Origin: Paenibacillus sp. RC67
GTDB lineage: Bacteria > Bacillota > Bacilli > Paenibacillales > NBRC-103111
Assembly: GCF_030020805.1 (NCBI RefSeq)
Contig: NZ_CP125098.1
Location: 386,001 to 450,000 of the forward strand
Length of the DNA stretch: 64,000 nt
Reading direction: 5' to 3'
This document shows positions 53,669-61,925 of this stretch, piece by piece (position 1 is the stretch's first letter; every line of letters begins with the position of its first letter). A program made the position numbers and the translations under genes. The notes under the pieces were generated by a model. The model made no database searches and was not told where the DNA came from. It saw only the letters and a list, made by a program, of their open reading frames with translations.

Positions 53669-55171
53669 TTATTTAGCTCCTTGGTTCAATCTTGCATTCC
53701 CTATCGCCATGCTGGCGAGCAAACTGACTATAACAAACAGGGCAGCAAGCAGGAAAATATCGTTAAGGGCGTCACTGAATGCTTTTTGCAGCACTAGTAA
53801 TACCGTATCAGGCATGGTTGTGCGTAGCTCTTGATTCAATAGCATCTCAGTGGAGAAGTGTTGGTTTTGCTCTGACGCAAGCGAACCAGCCGTAGTTCCT
53901 TTATCCAGTCTGGTAGTGATGCCTCTGGATAGGATTCCACCCATCACACTAATGCCAAAGGTACCGCCGATGGAACGGAAAAATTGGTTCGATGACGTAG
54001 CTACTCCTCGTTGATTCCAACTAACCGCATGCTGCGCTGCTGTTCCCAAGGTTGGAAATATCGCCCCCAACCCCAGCCCGGCTATCAGCATGTAGATTAC
54101 GATTTGCAGCTTGGTTGTTTCCACACTCATTTGGGAGAACAGCAAGAAACCGACCAAAGTTATGAGTAAGCTAGCCACCAGAATTACTCGATAGGAAACC
54201 ATTAGCATCCAGCGTCTGGAGCCCATGGTGGTTACAACCGTAGCCAGCATAAGCGGTACTAGGATGTAGCCGGTGATGGAGGCTGAGACTCCGATAACTC
54301 CTTGGACAAATAACGGGATATAAGCTATCGCTCCAAACAGAGCGGCACTAATGAAAAATCCGGCGATGTTGCTGCATGAAATGGTACGAATTTTAAACAG
54401 CTGTAGAGGTATCAGCGGCTCCTGAGCTCTTAGTTCTGCCCATATGAATGCTGCGAGCAATAAGGCACCGCCTGTAAATAGACCAAGGACGGGACCGCTG
54501 TTCCATGCATAGGGATTGCCACCCATCACAAGTGCCAAGAGCAAGGAGATAACGGCGCCGGTGAAAGTTACAGCGCCGAGCCAATCGATGCTTGGATTGC
54601 CGACAACAGGCTGATTCTCTTTAAGAGCGAATGTGAGCATAAGAAATGCTGCCAGTCCGAAAGGCAGGTTGATGAAAAAAATCCAGCTCCAGTTCCAATG
54701 GACCAGCATTCCCCCGATGGCCGGTCCGCAGATGCTGGATGCGGCGAATAGGGTGCTGAATAGTCCCATGAACTTGACCCGCTGTTCCGGCGGATAAATG
54801 TCGGCAATAATAGTAAAGGAGATCGGCATTAACACCCCAGCCCCAAGCCCTTGAATACCCCGAAAAACGATTAACTCTGTCATTGTTGCAGCCAACCCGC
54901 ACAATAAGGAGCCGACTAGAAATAGAAGCAGGCCGCATAAAAAAATCCGTTTGCGGCCAAAGAGATCTGCGAGCTTTCCGTAGATAGGCATCATAGTCGT
55001 TGAAGCGAGCATATAGACGGAGAATGCCCAGCTATATAGCCTGAGGTCTCCTAACTGCCGTGTAATCGTAGGCATTGCCGTGGCCAAGATGGTTTGATCC
55101 AATGAAGACAAGATCAAGCCGATTAGCAGCCCGGTTGTAATCCATTTTGAATTTCGAGTTTCAATCGACAA
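53669..55171 (-). CDS. MFS multidrug transporter, DHA2 (14-helix EmrB/QacA) family
   Basis: A 500-residue transporter with 14 predicted helices. Motif D1 appears as LIGLILSSLDQTILATAMPTI, motif A as GKLADLFGRKRIFL and motif C as GPAIGGMLVHWNWSWIFFINLP (in parts). It exports drugs or other amphipathic compounds by proton antiport. The TTG start at 55171 is 9 bases after GGAGG. A TetR gene is divergent, and the two share an operator region at 55216-55297. Confidence 0.92.
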   Translation of the reverse strand: MSIETRNSKWITTGLLIGLILSSLDQTILATAMPTITRQLGDLRLYSWAFSVYMLASTTMMPIYGKLADLFGRKRIFLCGLLLFLVGSLLCGLAATMTELIVFRGIQGLGAGVLMPISFTIIADIYPPEQRVKFMGLFSTLFAASSICGPAIGGMLVHWNWSWIFFINLPFGLAAFLMLTFALKENQPVVGNPSIDWLGAVTFTGAVISLLLALVMGGNPYAWNSGPVLGLFTGGALLLAAFIWAELRAQEPLIPLQLFKIRTISCSNIAGFFISAALFGAIAYIPLFVQGVIGVSASITGYILVPLMLATVVTTMGSRRWMLMVSYRVILVASLLITLVGFLLFSQMSVETTKLQIVIYMLIAGLGLGAIFPTLGTAAQHAVSWNQRGVATSSNQFFRSIGGTFGISVMGGILSRGITTRLDKGTTAGSLASEQNQHFSTEMLLNQELRTTMPDTVLLVLQKAFSDALNDIFLLAALFVIVSLLASMAIGNARLNQGAK

Positions 55172-55215
55172 TATACTACACCTCCAATATAATAGACATT
55201 GTGTTGTTTTTACGA

Positions 55216-55297
55216 TGCTGTGTCGATTATATTAAACGTCCTGCATGAAAACGACAACCATCAAAAACACTGTGTTTGCTGCATATTTGACACAGCA
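55216..55297. promoter_or_regulatory. Operator region of the divergent TetR/MFS pair
   Basis: TGCTGTGTC (55216-55224) and its reverse complement GACACAGCA (55289-55297) form a widely spaced inverted repeat. A tight palindrome AAACAC-T-GTGTTT lies between at 55265-55277. These are the likely TetR sites. Confidence 0.55.
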
Positions 55298-55346
55298 CTA
55301 AGAAGGTGTTGCGAAGTGTATTCATGTTAGACAAAAGGAGGCCAAC

Positions 55347-55964
55347 ATGTCGATTAAAGAAACGTCGACGGACCTACGGGTTCGAAGAACATTGCAAATG
55401 ATTCAGGATGCGTTGATTTCGCTGATGGATGAACAAGGCTTTGATAGGACGACTGTCCGTGATATTACGGCTCGCGCTATGATTAACCGGGCCACGTTTT
55501 ATTTGCATTATGAGGACAAGTATGACCTATTGGAGAAAACAGTTGATGGGATGCTTGACGAGTTGAGAATGACGATGGAATTGCCTACAAGCTTTTCAGC
55601 AGAGCAATTCAATATGAATGAGGCGACTCCTCCGGCATCGTTTGTTCGCCAATTTGAGCACTTGGCTGCCAATGCCAAGTTTTATAAAGTCATGCTGGGC
55701 CCCCATGGAGCACCGGGCTTCTCAGGACGTATGGAACAAGTTATCGAGGATGCTCTTTTCCAAAGACAAACGTTAGCACAACCTCATGAACAGCACCTCT
55801 CCCTTCCACGTGAGCTAATTATTCGTTATGCGACATCGGCTCATATTGGCGTCATGAAGCATTGGCTGGAGAATAACATGCCTTATACGCCAAACTACAT
55901 GGCTACACAGTTGAAACGACTCCATTTGCTTGGCCCTACGCATTTATCTCTTCAATCGAAATAA
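55347..55964 (+). CDS. TetR/AcrR family repressor
   Basis: A 205-residue regulator with an N-terminal helix-turn-helix (about 12-58; GFDRTTVRDITARAMINRATFYLHYEDKYDLL in parts) and a C-terminal ligand domain of the type that includes MKHWLENNMPYTP. It is divergent from the DHA2 transporter and most likely represses it until an exported compound binds. Hairpin element 2 begins 4 bases after its stop. Confidence 0.9.
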   Translation: MSIKETSTDLRVRRTLQMIQDALISLMDEQGFDRTTVRDITARAMINRATFYLHYEDKYDLLEKTVDGMLDELRMTMELPTSFSAEQFNMNEATPPASFVRQFEHLAANAKFYKVMLGPHGAPGFSGRMEQVIEDALFQRQTLAQPHEQHLSLPRELIIRYATSAHIGVMKHWLENNMPYTPNYMATQLKRLHLLGPTHLSLQSK

Positions 55965-55965
55965 A

Positions 55966-56252
55966 ATAACCCCACAAAGTGAGGCTAGAGTGTCGAGAAA
56001 CCTGTAGAACTTGAAATATTGCTAGTATACTCCAGTCGGGTATGCCCCTCCAGCCACTGTTGAAATCCGTGAATTTGATTAGAATTAGCGGTATTTTCAC
56101 GAATTTCAAAGGCGGACGTAAACTCTTCCGAGGCATACCCCACTTACCTATATAGCATATTTCTCGGAGAAACAGATTTCTCGACATACGCACCCCACAA
56201 AGTGGGGCCTTGGCTTCGAGGCTGATTCAGGTACTTTGCGGGAGCCCCGAAA
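55966..56252. repeat. Second dispersed hairpin repeat, interrupted by hairpin element 2
   Basis: Reading across the insertion gives the same unit as 1729-1793 in reverse orientation, with arms CCCCACAAAGT and ACTTTGCGGG and the inner GGCTTCGAGGCT. Element 2 sits directly after the first arm, and the sequence ACCCCACAAAGTGGGGC is present on both sides (55969-55985 with one change, 56192-56208). Confidence 0.75.
55991..56186. mobile_element. Hairpin element copy 2, full length
   Basis: 196 bp with perfect terminal inverted repeats TGTCGAGAAA and TTTCTCGACA. The outer helix is GGGTATGCC/GGCATACCC and the inner helix GAAATCCGTGAA/TTCACGAATTTC. The core shows CAGCCACTGTTG on the left and CAAAGGCGGACGTAAACTCTTCC on the right (in two parts CAAAGGCGGACG, TAAACTCTTCC). 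Five-base linkers separate it from the duplicated 17-base palindrome. It has no coding capacity. Confidence 0.85.
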
Positions 56253-56262
56253 TTTATAAATT

Positions 56263-56286
56263 AAAAAAGACGAGCAAATTTGCTCG
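56263..56286 (-). terminator. Terminator of the 57-residue protein gene
   Basis: A perfect palindrome CGAGCAAATTTGCTCG, with a T-run on the minus strand (plus A6 at 56263-56268). Confidence 0.8.
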
Positions 56287-56321
56287 CCTTCGTGTGTTGC
56301 TGTTCTTTCGTCACGTTCTAA

Positions 56322-56495
56322 TTAAAGGGATTCGGAGCTTTGAATGGCATGCTCCCAGCTAGGAAAATAATACAAAGCGTTCTGTAACAGCTCCGGATGC
56401 GATTGCTTGATTTTTTTCTTGCTCAACGTATCACCACTTTGTTTGAGCTGCTGAATTTGCGACACGACATCGACTACACTCATATTAGCTTCCAC
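56322..56495 (-). CDS. Small protein, 57 residues, resembling a homing-endonuclease-associated repeat
   Basis: It starts with GTG at 56495 after AAAAGGGG and ends before a strong terminator, so it is a complete gene. The first residues VEANMSVVDVVSQIQQLK form a helix. The rest (LSKKKIKQSHPELLQNALYY, FPSWEHAIQSS) matches the feel of the short helical repeat with a YF-x-SW-x-x-A core found beside HNH and homing endonucleases, which binds DNA. No nuclease gene is adjacent. The assignment is by eye. An ATG four codons later is an alternative start. Confidence 0.6.
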   Translation of the reverse strand: MEANMSVVDVVSQIQQLKQSGDTLSKKKIKQSHPELLQNALYYFPSWEHAIQSSESL

Positions 56496-56613
56496 GAATG
56501 AACACCCCTTTTCTCAAGTTATTGTCAATTTTACCCTTTAAATCAACATTTATACGGTAATTTTGAAAATTAGGGGCGACATTCGGTTTCATTTTAGAGC
56601 GCAATTCACTGCT

Positions 56614-58734
56614 TTAATAAGATGTTGCAGTTTCCGGTTTCTTTTGCAGCTGGCTGAGTCCTTTCTCTTGAAGATTCCGCAAAAATTGCAGCGCTTCGGC
56701 ACGGGTTAAAGGATCGTTCCCAGCATAGCCTTCGACGGTAGCAGCCGTTTTCCCCTCGGAATAACCGCTGCTAAGCAGATAACGAATTGCATCGCGATCG
56801 TCTGTGTAATGCTTGCCGCTTAAGCCTGCAATGAGTTGGGCGACTTGAACCCGATGAATGGCTTGGTCGCGAGCGTCTCCCTTTAGTCCAAGCTGGAAGT
56901 GACTGGCATAGCTATAAAAGGTATCGCTCCAATCTCCGCCGGTCTGTACATTCAAATCTTTCGTACTGTTCGGGTACATCCGGAAGAGCATGGCCAAAAA
57001 TTCAGCTTCAGTCACTTGCCCATCCGGCCGGAATGATCCATCGGAGTAACCATCGACAATATGGTACTGCTGTGCCCACTCGATGGTTGCTTTCGCCCAG
57101 TGGGAGTCAATATCTCCAAAAGAAGTAGCGGACTGTACAGGTGGAGATACATTGATGATGCCGTCCGCGGAGGCACCTGATTTTTCTTTAATATTTACCG
57201 TATAGCTGTAGGTCTTGCCCTCAAAGCTCGCAGTAATGTTTGCTGAGCCGACTTTAACCCCCAGAATCACCCCGTTATTGATGCTCACCTTATCGGAATC
57301 TGACGTAAATTGAACAGAAGAAGATACATCGGTCTTTGTTCCGCTAATATAATTAGCAGAAAAAGCAGCTACCTTAATCGTACCGCCTACTTCGACTGAA
57401 GTGGGGTAAGATCCAGGAGGCACAAGGGAATCAATGCTGTCTGCCAGGGTCGTGAAGCTCCACGTTTTATTTTGCTCCGATGAAGCTGAGCTCTCGATTC
57501 GGTTGCTTGCTTGGAAACGAGCCGTTACCGTATAGGTGGTGTTAGGCTTAAGCGGCTCTTTAGGAATGTACAGGATAGCATTTTCGTTGCCGGAATGCTG
57601 CGAATCCACTAGATAATAATCGACCTGATTGCCGGAGGCATCGGTAATTTGAGCACTTATATGATCGAGCTTGCCACCCGTAGTTGTGCTGATTGAGATC
57701 GGATAGCCTACCTTGGCGCCGCTTTTGCCGTAATATTGCAGCGGATTAGGAGTTTCATAAGCATGCCAGAATGTAGGAATCCCTGTCTGACCGTTATAAG
57801 GATAATAGACCTGACTATAGTTTTGGGCGTTATACACGTATTCTTTCGTGCCGGGATTGATGACGGTAAAGCCGTTGGACACACCTATCCCAACATCTCG
57901 GAAGGAAGGCATGAGCAGGATGATCCGGTGAAAAGGAGCGTCAATCAATACTTGGGTTGCACCTGCAGGATAAGTATTGGTGGAGGCTACGGTTTCCCCT
58001 ACGCTGCCTGCAGAAGCATAGCCAAAAGCTTTAGCGCGGTCCCAAGGGCCGACACCTGAGAAGCCCTGTTTGCCTTGCTCTTCGGTATGTCCCATCTTTT
58101 TATCGATCTCCTGATAATTGGCATGTGCCTGAGAGGCCTTACCCAAGTTCTCATTGAGGGATACCGTCGGAACGCCTACGGCTCTTCTAAGCGTATTCAG
58201 CAAGTCGAGCGAAGCTTGACGGTGTGATGCAAGCCGGGACATATCGACGCCCGAATACACATCGAGGGTTGAAGTAGGAACGGCAGGTTCGTTGACAACA
58301 GGATTAATGACCGTGTTCTGCTGCCCTTGCTGCTGCTGCTCCTGCGGTGTGTTTTCAACCGTAACCGGTATGGAGGCAGTCAAGTCGTTGTAGCGGATCG
58401 TCAGCACCGTAGTACCCGGACCTACGGCCGTAACCACTCCCCTGGAGTTGACAGTAGCCACATTCGTATCGGCTATCGAATAGGTACATAATGCCGTAAC
58501 TTCAGCATAGACACCTATTTCCCCGTAGACGTAGTAGTAGGTCGTATAAATTGTCTTTAACGACATTTTCATCTCGGTAACTCCAGGAGCGAGTCGAGTA
58601 TATTTGGGCGTTCCATAGGTTGCGTCTGTAACCGATGAAGCTTCCGCCGTATTGGTACTGCCGGGAAGAGCTGGGAAAGGAATCTGCGATAGCAGCAGGG
58701 CTGCTACGAGCGGTTTAACAAAAGACTTGTACAT
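56614..58734 (-). CDS. Surface protein: Ig-like (BIG2), CAP and SLH domains
   Basis: A 706-residue exported protein. Signal peptide (cleavage near AEA) is followed by a BIG2-like domain (about 50-130; TVNSRGVVTAVGPGTTVLTI), a Gln-rich linker, a CAP domain (about 175-300; LLNTLRRAVGVPTVSLNENL, DAPFHRIILLMPSFRDVGIG), an Ig-like region, a second BIG2-like domain (about 450-520), and C-terminal S-layer homology repeats (FGDIDSHWAKATIEWAQQ, DGYSDGSFRPDGQVTEAEFL). SLH repeats anchor it to wall polymers. It shares its CAP plus beta-domain plan with the protein at 17025. AGGAGG-like TGGAGGAT precedes the ATG. Confidence 0.88.
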   Translation of the reverse strand: MYKSFVKPLVAALLLSQIPFPALPGSTNTAEASSVTDATYGTPKYTRLAPGVTEMKMSLKTIYTTYYYVYGEIGVYAEVTALCTYSIADTNVATVNSRGVVTAVGPGTTVLTIRYNDLTASIPVTVENTPQEQQQQGQQNTVINPVVNEPAVPTSTLDVYSGVDMSRLASHRQASLDLLNTLRRAVGVPTVSLNENLGKASQAHANYQEIDKKMGHTEEQGKQGFSGVGPWDRAKAFGYASAGSVGETVASTNTYPAGATQVLIDAPFHRIILLMPSFRDVGIGVSNGFTVINPGTKEYVYNAQNYSQVYYPYNGQTGIPTFWHAYETPNPLQYYGKSGAKVGYPISISTTTGGKLDHISAQITDASGNQVDYYLVDSQHSGNENAILYIPKEPLKPNTTYTVTARFQASNRIESSASSEQNKTWSFTTLADSIDSLVPPGSYPTSVEVGGTIKVAAFSANYISGTKTDVSSSVQFTSDSDKVSINNGVILGVKVGSANITASFEGKTYSYTVNIKEKSGASADGIINVSPPVQSATSFGDIDSHWAKATIEWAQQYHIVDGYSDGSFRPDGQVTEAEFLAMLFRMYPNSTKDLNVQTGGDWSDTFYSYASHFQLGLKGDARDQAIHRVQVAQLIAGLSGKHYTDDRDAIRYLLSSGYSEGKTAATVEGYAGNDPLTRAEALQFLRNLQEKGLSQLQKKPETATSY

Positions 58735-58847
58735 TACAATATCCTCCAGTTTTTGAATTGTGTAATGTACTATTCTCTATTGGAGGACTAATTCCTCCCA
58801 AAATTCGACATTTGTTGTCGTGTCTGGGTACTTTGTCCTAATGATGG

Positions 58848-59681
58848 TTAGGAAGATTTGCGATATTCGCTTGGAGATTGTTTTCTAAGCTTCTTGAACA
58901 TTTTTGAAAATAACAGCTGATCCTTATAGCCTACGGAGTATGCGATCTCGCCTATCGAAAGGGAAGGATTGTTCATTAACTCGCATGCTTTACTTATCCG
59001 GAAATGGATCAAGTAATCCTGTGGAGTCAGTCCCGTGGCTGCCTTGAACAGCTTCGACATATATTTGCGCTCCAGGCCGATCCAATCCGCCATCTCACCG
59101 ATAGTAATCGCTTGAGAGTAGTTGTTATGGACGAATTCGATGGCTTTTTTGACATACAGGTCCTGTGTATTTTCCTGCTTGGTTTCGGGGTGCTTGCTCT
59201 GGACGTCTTCGATCAAAACGGACAAAAAGCTGTATAAAGCGCTCAACAAGCGTGTATCTCGGCTAGTGCTCATTTTGCTTGCTTCATATACCTGCTGAAA
59301 GCAACTTTCAAGAGCACCTCTCTCTGTGCAGCGGAACACGGGATGCTCCAACGATAAATGCGCGCGGCGTAAATACAGCTCGGCATTCAGTCCGTTAAAA
59401 GCGATCCAGGAATAGGTCCAAGGGTCCTGATCGTCGGCTCGGTAATAAGCAACGGCTTCAGGACTGAGCAGGAAAACGTCACCGGAGGATAAATTGTAAG
59501 TTTGCTCGCCTACACGGTATATGCCCTTTCCGCTGTGGATATATAAGATTTTGTAATGGTCCTTTAATCCGGGGCCCCAGGAGTGTCCCGGCGAGCAATG
59601 CTCAGATCCAGAGTAAAAAAGCTTTAATTCTATAGTGCGAATCGAACGATCTGAATGAAATCTGTAGTCGTCATAACTCAT
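58848..59681 (-). CDS. AraC family transcriptional regulator with cupin domain
   Basis: A 277-residue soluble AraC protein: N-terminal cupin-like ligand domain (about 20-110; KILYIHSGKGIYRVGEQTYNLSSGDVFLLSP in parts) and C-terminal double helix-turn-helix (about 175-275; IGLERKYMSKLFKAATGLTP, SVGYKDQLLFSKMFKKLRKQSPSEYRK in parts). I start at 59681, 6 bases after GGAGG; upstream in-frame ATGs lack a site. It probably senses a sugar. The nearest candidate targets are the aldo/keto reductase or unlinked genes. Confidence 0.88.
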   Translation of the reverse strand: MSYDDYRFHSDRSIRTIELKLFYSGSEHCSPGHSWGPGLKDHYKILYIHSGKGIYRVGEQTYNLSSGDVFLLSPEAVAYYRADDQDPWTYSWIAFNGLNAELYLRRAHLSLEHPVFRCTERGALESCFQQVYEASKMSTSRDTRLLSALYSFLSVLIEDVQSKHPETKQENTQDLYVKKAIEFVHNNYSQAITIGEMADWIGLERKYMSKLFKAATGLTPQDYLIHFRISKACELMNNPSLSIGEIAYSVGYKDQLLFSKMFKKLRKQSPSEYRKSS

Positions 59682-59811
59682 GAGCGGCCTCCATTGTACG
59701 ATACGATGATTACTGAGAGACATTATACCATATATAGAACTCATGCTGACATATGGATTGGATGTCCTAAGATATAGAATGGAATAAAGCTTTGGGTATG
59801 GGGACGAGGAT

Positions 59812-60054
59812 CGTTTTCCTACGGAAAACGCAGAGTCGAGAAACCAGTAATACTTGAAATATTGCTAGTATACTCCAGTGAGGTATGCCCCTCCAGCCAC
59901 AGTTGAAATCCGTGAATTTGATTAGATTTTAGCGGTATATTCATGGATTTCAAAGGCGGACGTAAACTCCTCCGAGGCATACCCCACTTACCTATATAGC
60001 ATATTTCCCGAAGAAACAGCTTTCTCCATAGACTCCGTTTTCCTACGGAAAACG
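59812..60054. mobile_element. Hairpin element copy 3 with exact flanking palindrome duplication
   Basis: The element is 59834-60030, very close in sequence to copy 2. Its ends are slightly decayed (AGTCGAGAAA and TTTCTCCATA). It is bracketed by exact 19-base copies of CGTTTTCCTACGGAAAACG at 59812-59830 and 60036-60054, with linkers of 3 and 5 bases. That palindrome differs from those at copies 1 and 2. Confidence 0.85.
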
Positions 60055-60115
60055 GGTTGTGGGTTGTAGGTAATGAAATGTAGGTCATGAATTATTTAAA
60101 AAATGAGAGACTGTA

Positions 60116-60235
60116 GGTGGGGTGTCCTCTGGAAGAGCGTAAGCGTCCGCCTTTGTTATCGGGAAATCTCCGCTGCAAAGCAAATATATTGAAAATTTCC
60201 CGATAACAACAGCGGCTGGAAGAGGATACTCCACC
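60116..60235. mobile_element. Hairpin element copy 5
   Basis: Outer helix GGTGGGGTGTCCTCT/AGAGGATACTCCACC pairs fully at RNA level with two G-U pairs. The core GGAAGAGCGTAAGCGTCC-GCCTTTG on the left faces CAACAGCGGCTGGA on the right. The inner helix is TTATCGGGAAAT/ATTTCCCGATAA, identical to copy 4 in the opposite orientation. A degenerate third copy of the palindrome flanking copy 3 may lie at 60289-60304. Confidence 0.8.
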
Positions 60236-60321
60236 GGGGGACCACTTGACTTTTGGTTATAGAAACTCAGCATACGTTTACGAAAATAGTTACCTATGGA
60301 AAACTCTAAGGAGGAAAAATA

Positions 60322-61314
60322 ATGAGCTACATTCCAAGCAATGAAAGATACGATTCGATGGTATACAACCGATGCGGTAGAACCGGCCTCATGATGCCGG
60401 CTGTATCGCTAGGGCTTTGGCACAATTTCGGCGGGCATGATTCTTACGAGAACGGTAGAGCAATGATACGCCGTGCGTTCGATTTGGGTATTACGCATTT
60501 TGACTTGGCGAATAACTACGGGCCGCCTCCAGGCAGCGCGGAAGAAAACTTCGGTAAGATTTTGCAAGCTGATTTTGCAGGGTATCGCGATGAAATGATT
60601 ATTTCCACCAAAGCGGGATACCGCATGTGGCCTGGACCGTACGGAGATTTTGGATCGAAGAAATACATCGTATCCAGTCTCGATCAAAGCTTGAAACGGA
60701 TGAATCTGGATTACGTCGATATTTTCTACCATCACCGTCCGGATGCCAATACGCCGTTGGAAGAAACGATGGGTGCGCTTGATTTGTTGGTGCGTCAAGG
60801 TAAGGCATTGTATGTCGGGATTTCCAACTACAGAGCGGATCGCGCGAAGGAAGCTATTGCGATTTTGAAAAGCATGGGTACGCCTATTGTAATCCACCAG
60901 CCTAGATACTCGATGCTGGATCGTTGGGTCGAGGATGGCTTGCTGGATGTGCTGGAAGAGCAGGGCGTAGGCAGCATCGCTTATTCTCCGTTGTTCAAAG
61001 GCATCTTGACCGACCGTTATTTGAACGGTATTCCGCAGGATTCCCGCGCCGCAGGCTCCAGCGTGTTCCTCAAGCCGGAGGAATTAACGGATGAAGTGCT
61101 CGGCAAAGTGCGCCGTCTCGACGAGCTGGCCAAGCAGCGCGGACAAAAGCTGTCGCAAATGGCCATTGCTTGGGTGTTAAGAGGCGGCCGTGTGACTACA
61201 GCACTGATCGGGGCGAGCAAGGTGAGTCAGATCGAAGACGCAGTGGCAGGTCTTAGCAACTTGGCATTCAGCGAAGAAGAATTGACTACGATCGAGAATA
61301 TTCTTAAAGGTTAG
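60322..61314 (+). CDS. Aldo/keto reductase, L-glyceraldehyde-3-phosphate reductase (YghZ/MgrA) type
   Basis: A 330-residue TIM-barrel oxidoreductase. The catalytic set is visible: Asp/Tyr in HFDLANNYGPPPGSAEENFG (Tyr about 66), Lys in IISTKAGYRMWPGPYG and His in FYHHRPD. The GPPPGSAEE and RMWPGPYGD segments are the marks of the YghZ/MgrA branch, which reduces L-glyceraldehyde 3-phosphate and methylglyoxal with NADPH. GGAGG lies 9 bases before the ATG. It stands alone between hairpin elements 5 and 6. Confidence 0.9.
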   Translation: MSYIPSNERYDSMVYNRCGRTGLMMPAVSLGLWHNFGGHDSYENGRAMIRRAFDLGITHFDLANNYGPPPGSAEENFGKILQADFAGYRDEMIISTKAGYRMWPGPYGDFGSKKYIVSSLDQSLKRMNLDYVDIFYHHRPDANTPLEETMGALDLLVRQGKALYVGISNYRADRAKEAIAILKSMGTPIVIHQPRYSMLDRWVEDGLLDVLEEQGVGSIAYSPLFKGILTDRYLNGIPQDSRAAGSSVFLKPEELTDEVLGKVRRLDELAKQRGQKLSQMAIAWVLRGGRVTTALIGASKVSQIEDAVAGLSNLAFSEEELTTIENILKG

Positions 61315-61362
61315 TCCTCTATATTTTCTATAATTAGAGACTTCGTTTGAATTAACAGCGGA

Positions 61363-61485
61363 GAGGGCAGGATCGTTCTGGAGAAGCGGTAGCGCTCGCC
61401 TTTGTCTTCAGATTTCAACTGCTAAGTAGCAATAAAAAAAGAAATCAAAAGACAACAGCGATCGGAAGAATGATCCTCCCTGCAG
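61363..61485. mobile_element. Hairpin element copy 6
   Basis: Outer helix AGGATCGTTCT/AGAATGATCCT (one G-U pair) and inner helices GTCTT/AAGAC and GATTTC/GAAATC have sequences unrelated to the other copies. The core is kept: AAGCGGTAGCGCTCGCCTTTG on the left (21 bases in two parts, AAGCGGTAGCGCT and CGCCTTTG) and CAACAGCGATCGGA on the right. It may also end transcription of the aldo/keto reductase gene. Confidence 0.75.
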
Positions 61486-61514
61486 CGGACAGTAATTCAC
61501 CAGACTTTTAGGTA

Positions 61515-61542
61515 TGAACTGGCAATCATTGTATGCTATACT
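61515..61542 (+). promoter_or_regulatory. Promoter of the trpS T-box transcript
   Basis: An extended -10 TGCTATACT (61534-61542) with only a weak -35 (TGAACT at 61515-61520). Transcription would begin near 61549, just before the T-box leader. Confidence 0.5.
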
Positions 61543-61548
61543 GAATCA

Positions 61549-61845
61549 AATGAATAACTCATGATGATGAAGAAGAGTAGGCGTTGCTAAAGACTTCAGA
61601 GAGCGGATGGATGGTGCGAATCCGTGTCGGTGAAACGTTGAATGGGCTTCGGAGTGCGGATCTGAAGGCTTGGGCTGGTAGGTGAAGCGGGTGTCTTACC
61701 GTTACAAGAGACAGGGTATCGAGCAAGAACTTAATTGCAGAGCTTCTATGCTTCTGTACCTGTAAAGTGAGTCTGCCTGAGTGGCAGGCTAATTAAGGTG
61801 GTACCGCGAAGTCAACTTCGTCCTTTATAGGACGAAGTTTTTTTG
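61549..61845 (+). ncRNA. Tryptophan T-box leader
   Basis: The T-box signature AAGGTGGTACCGCG is at 61795-61808, followed by the terminator AACTTCGTCC/GGACGAAGTT and T7 (61814-61844). The 5' part folds as a stem I with a likely specifier TGG at 61643-61645 in GAATGGG, fitting uncharged tRNA-Trp. Binding of uncharged tRNA should let transcription continue into trpS. Confidence 0.92.
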
Positions 61846-61925
61846 TGTTTACAGGCTTCGAACCCAGCAAATATCAGCTGCATGACCGTTTCACGAAAAA
61901 AGTATTTTTTAGGGAGGTGATGGCC

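Noticed and set aside
61845..61925. Upstream extension of the Trp leader ORF to 61845
   Set aside because: The longer start lies at the base of the T-box terminator and has no ribosome binding site. AGGGAGG at 61911-61917 points to ATG 61926 instead.
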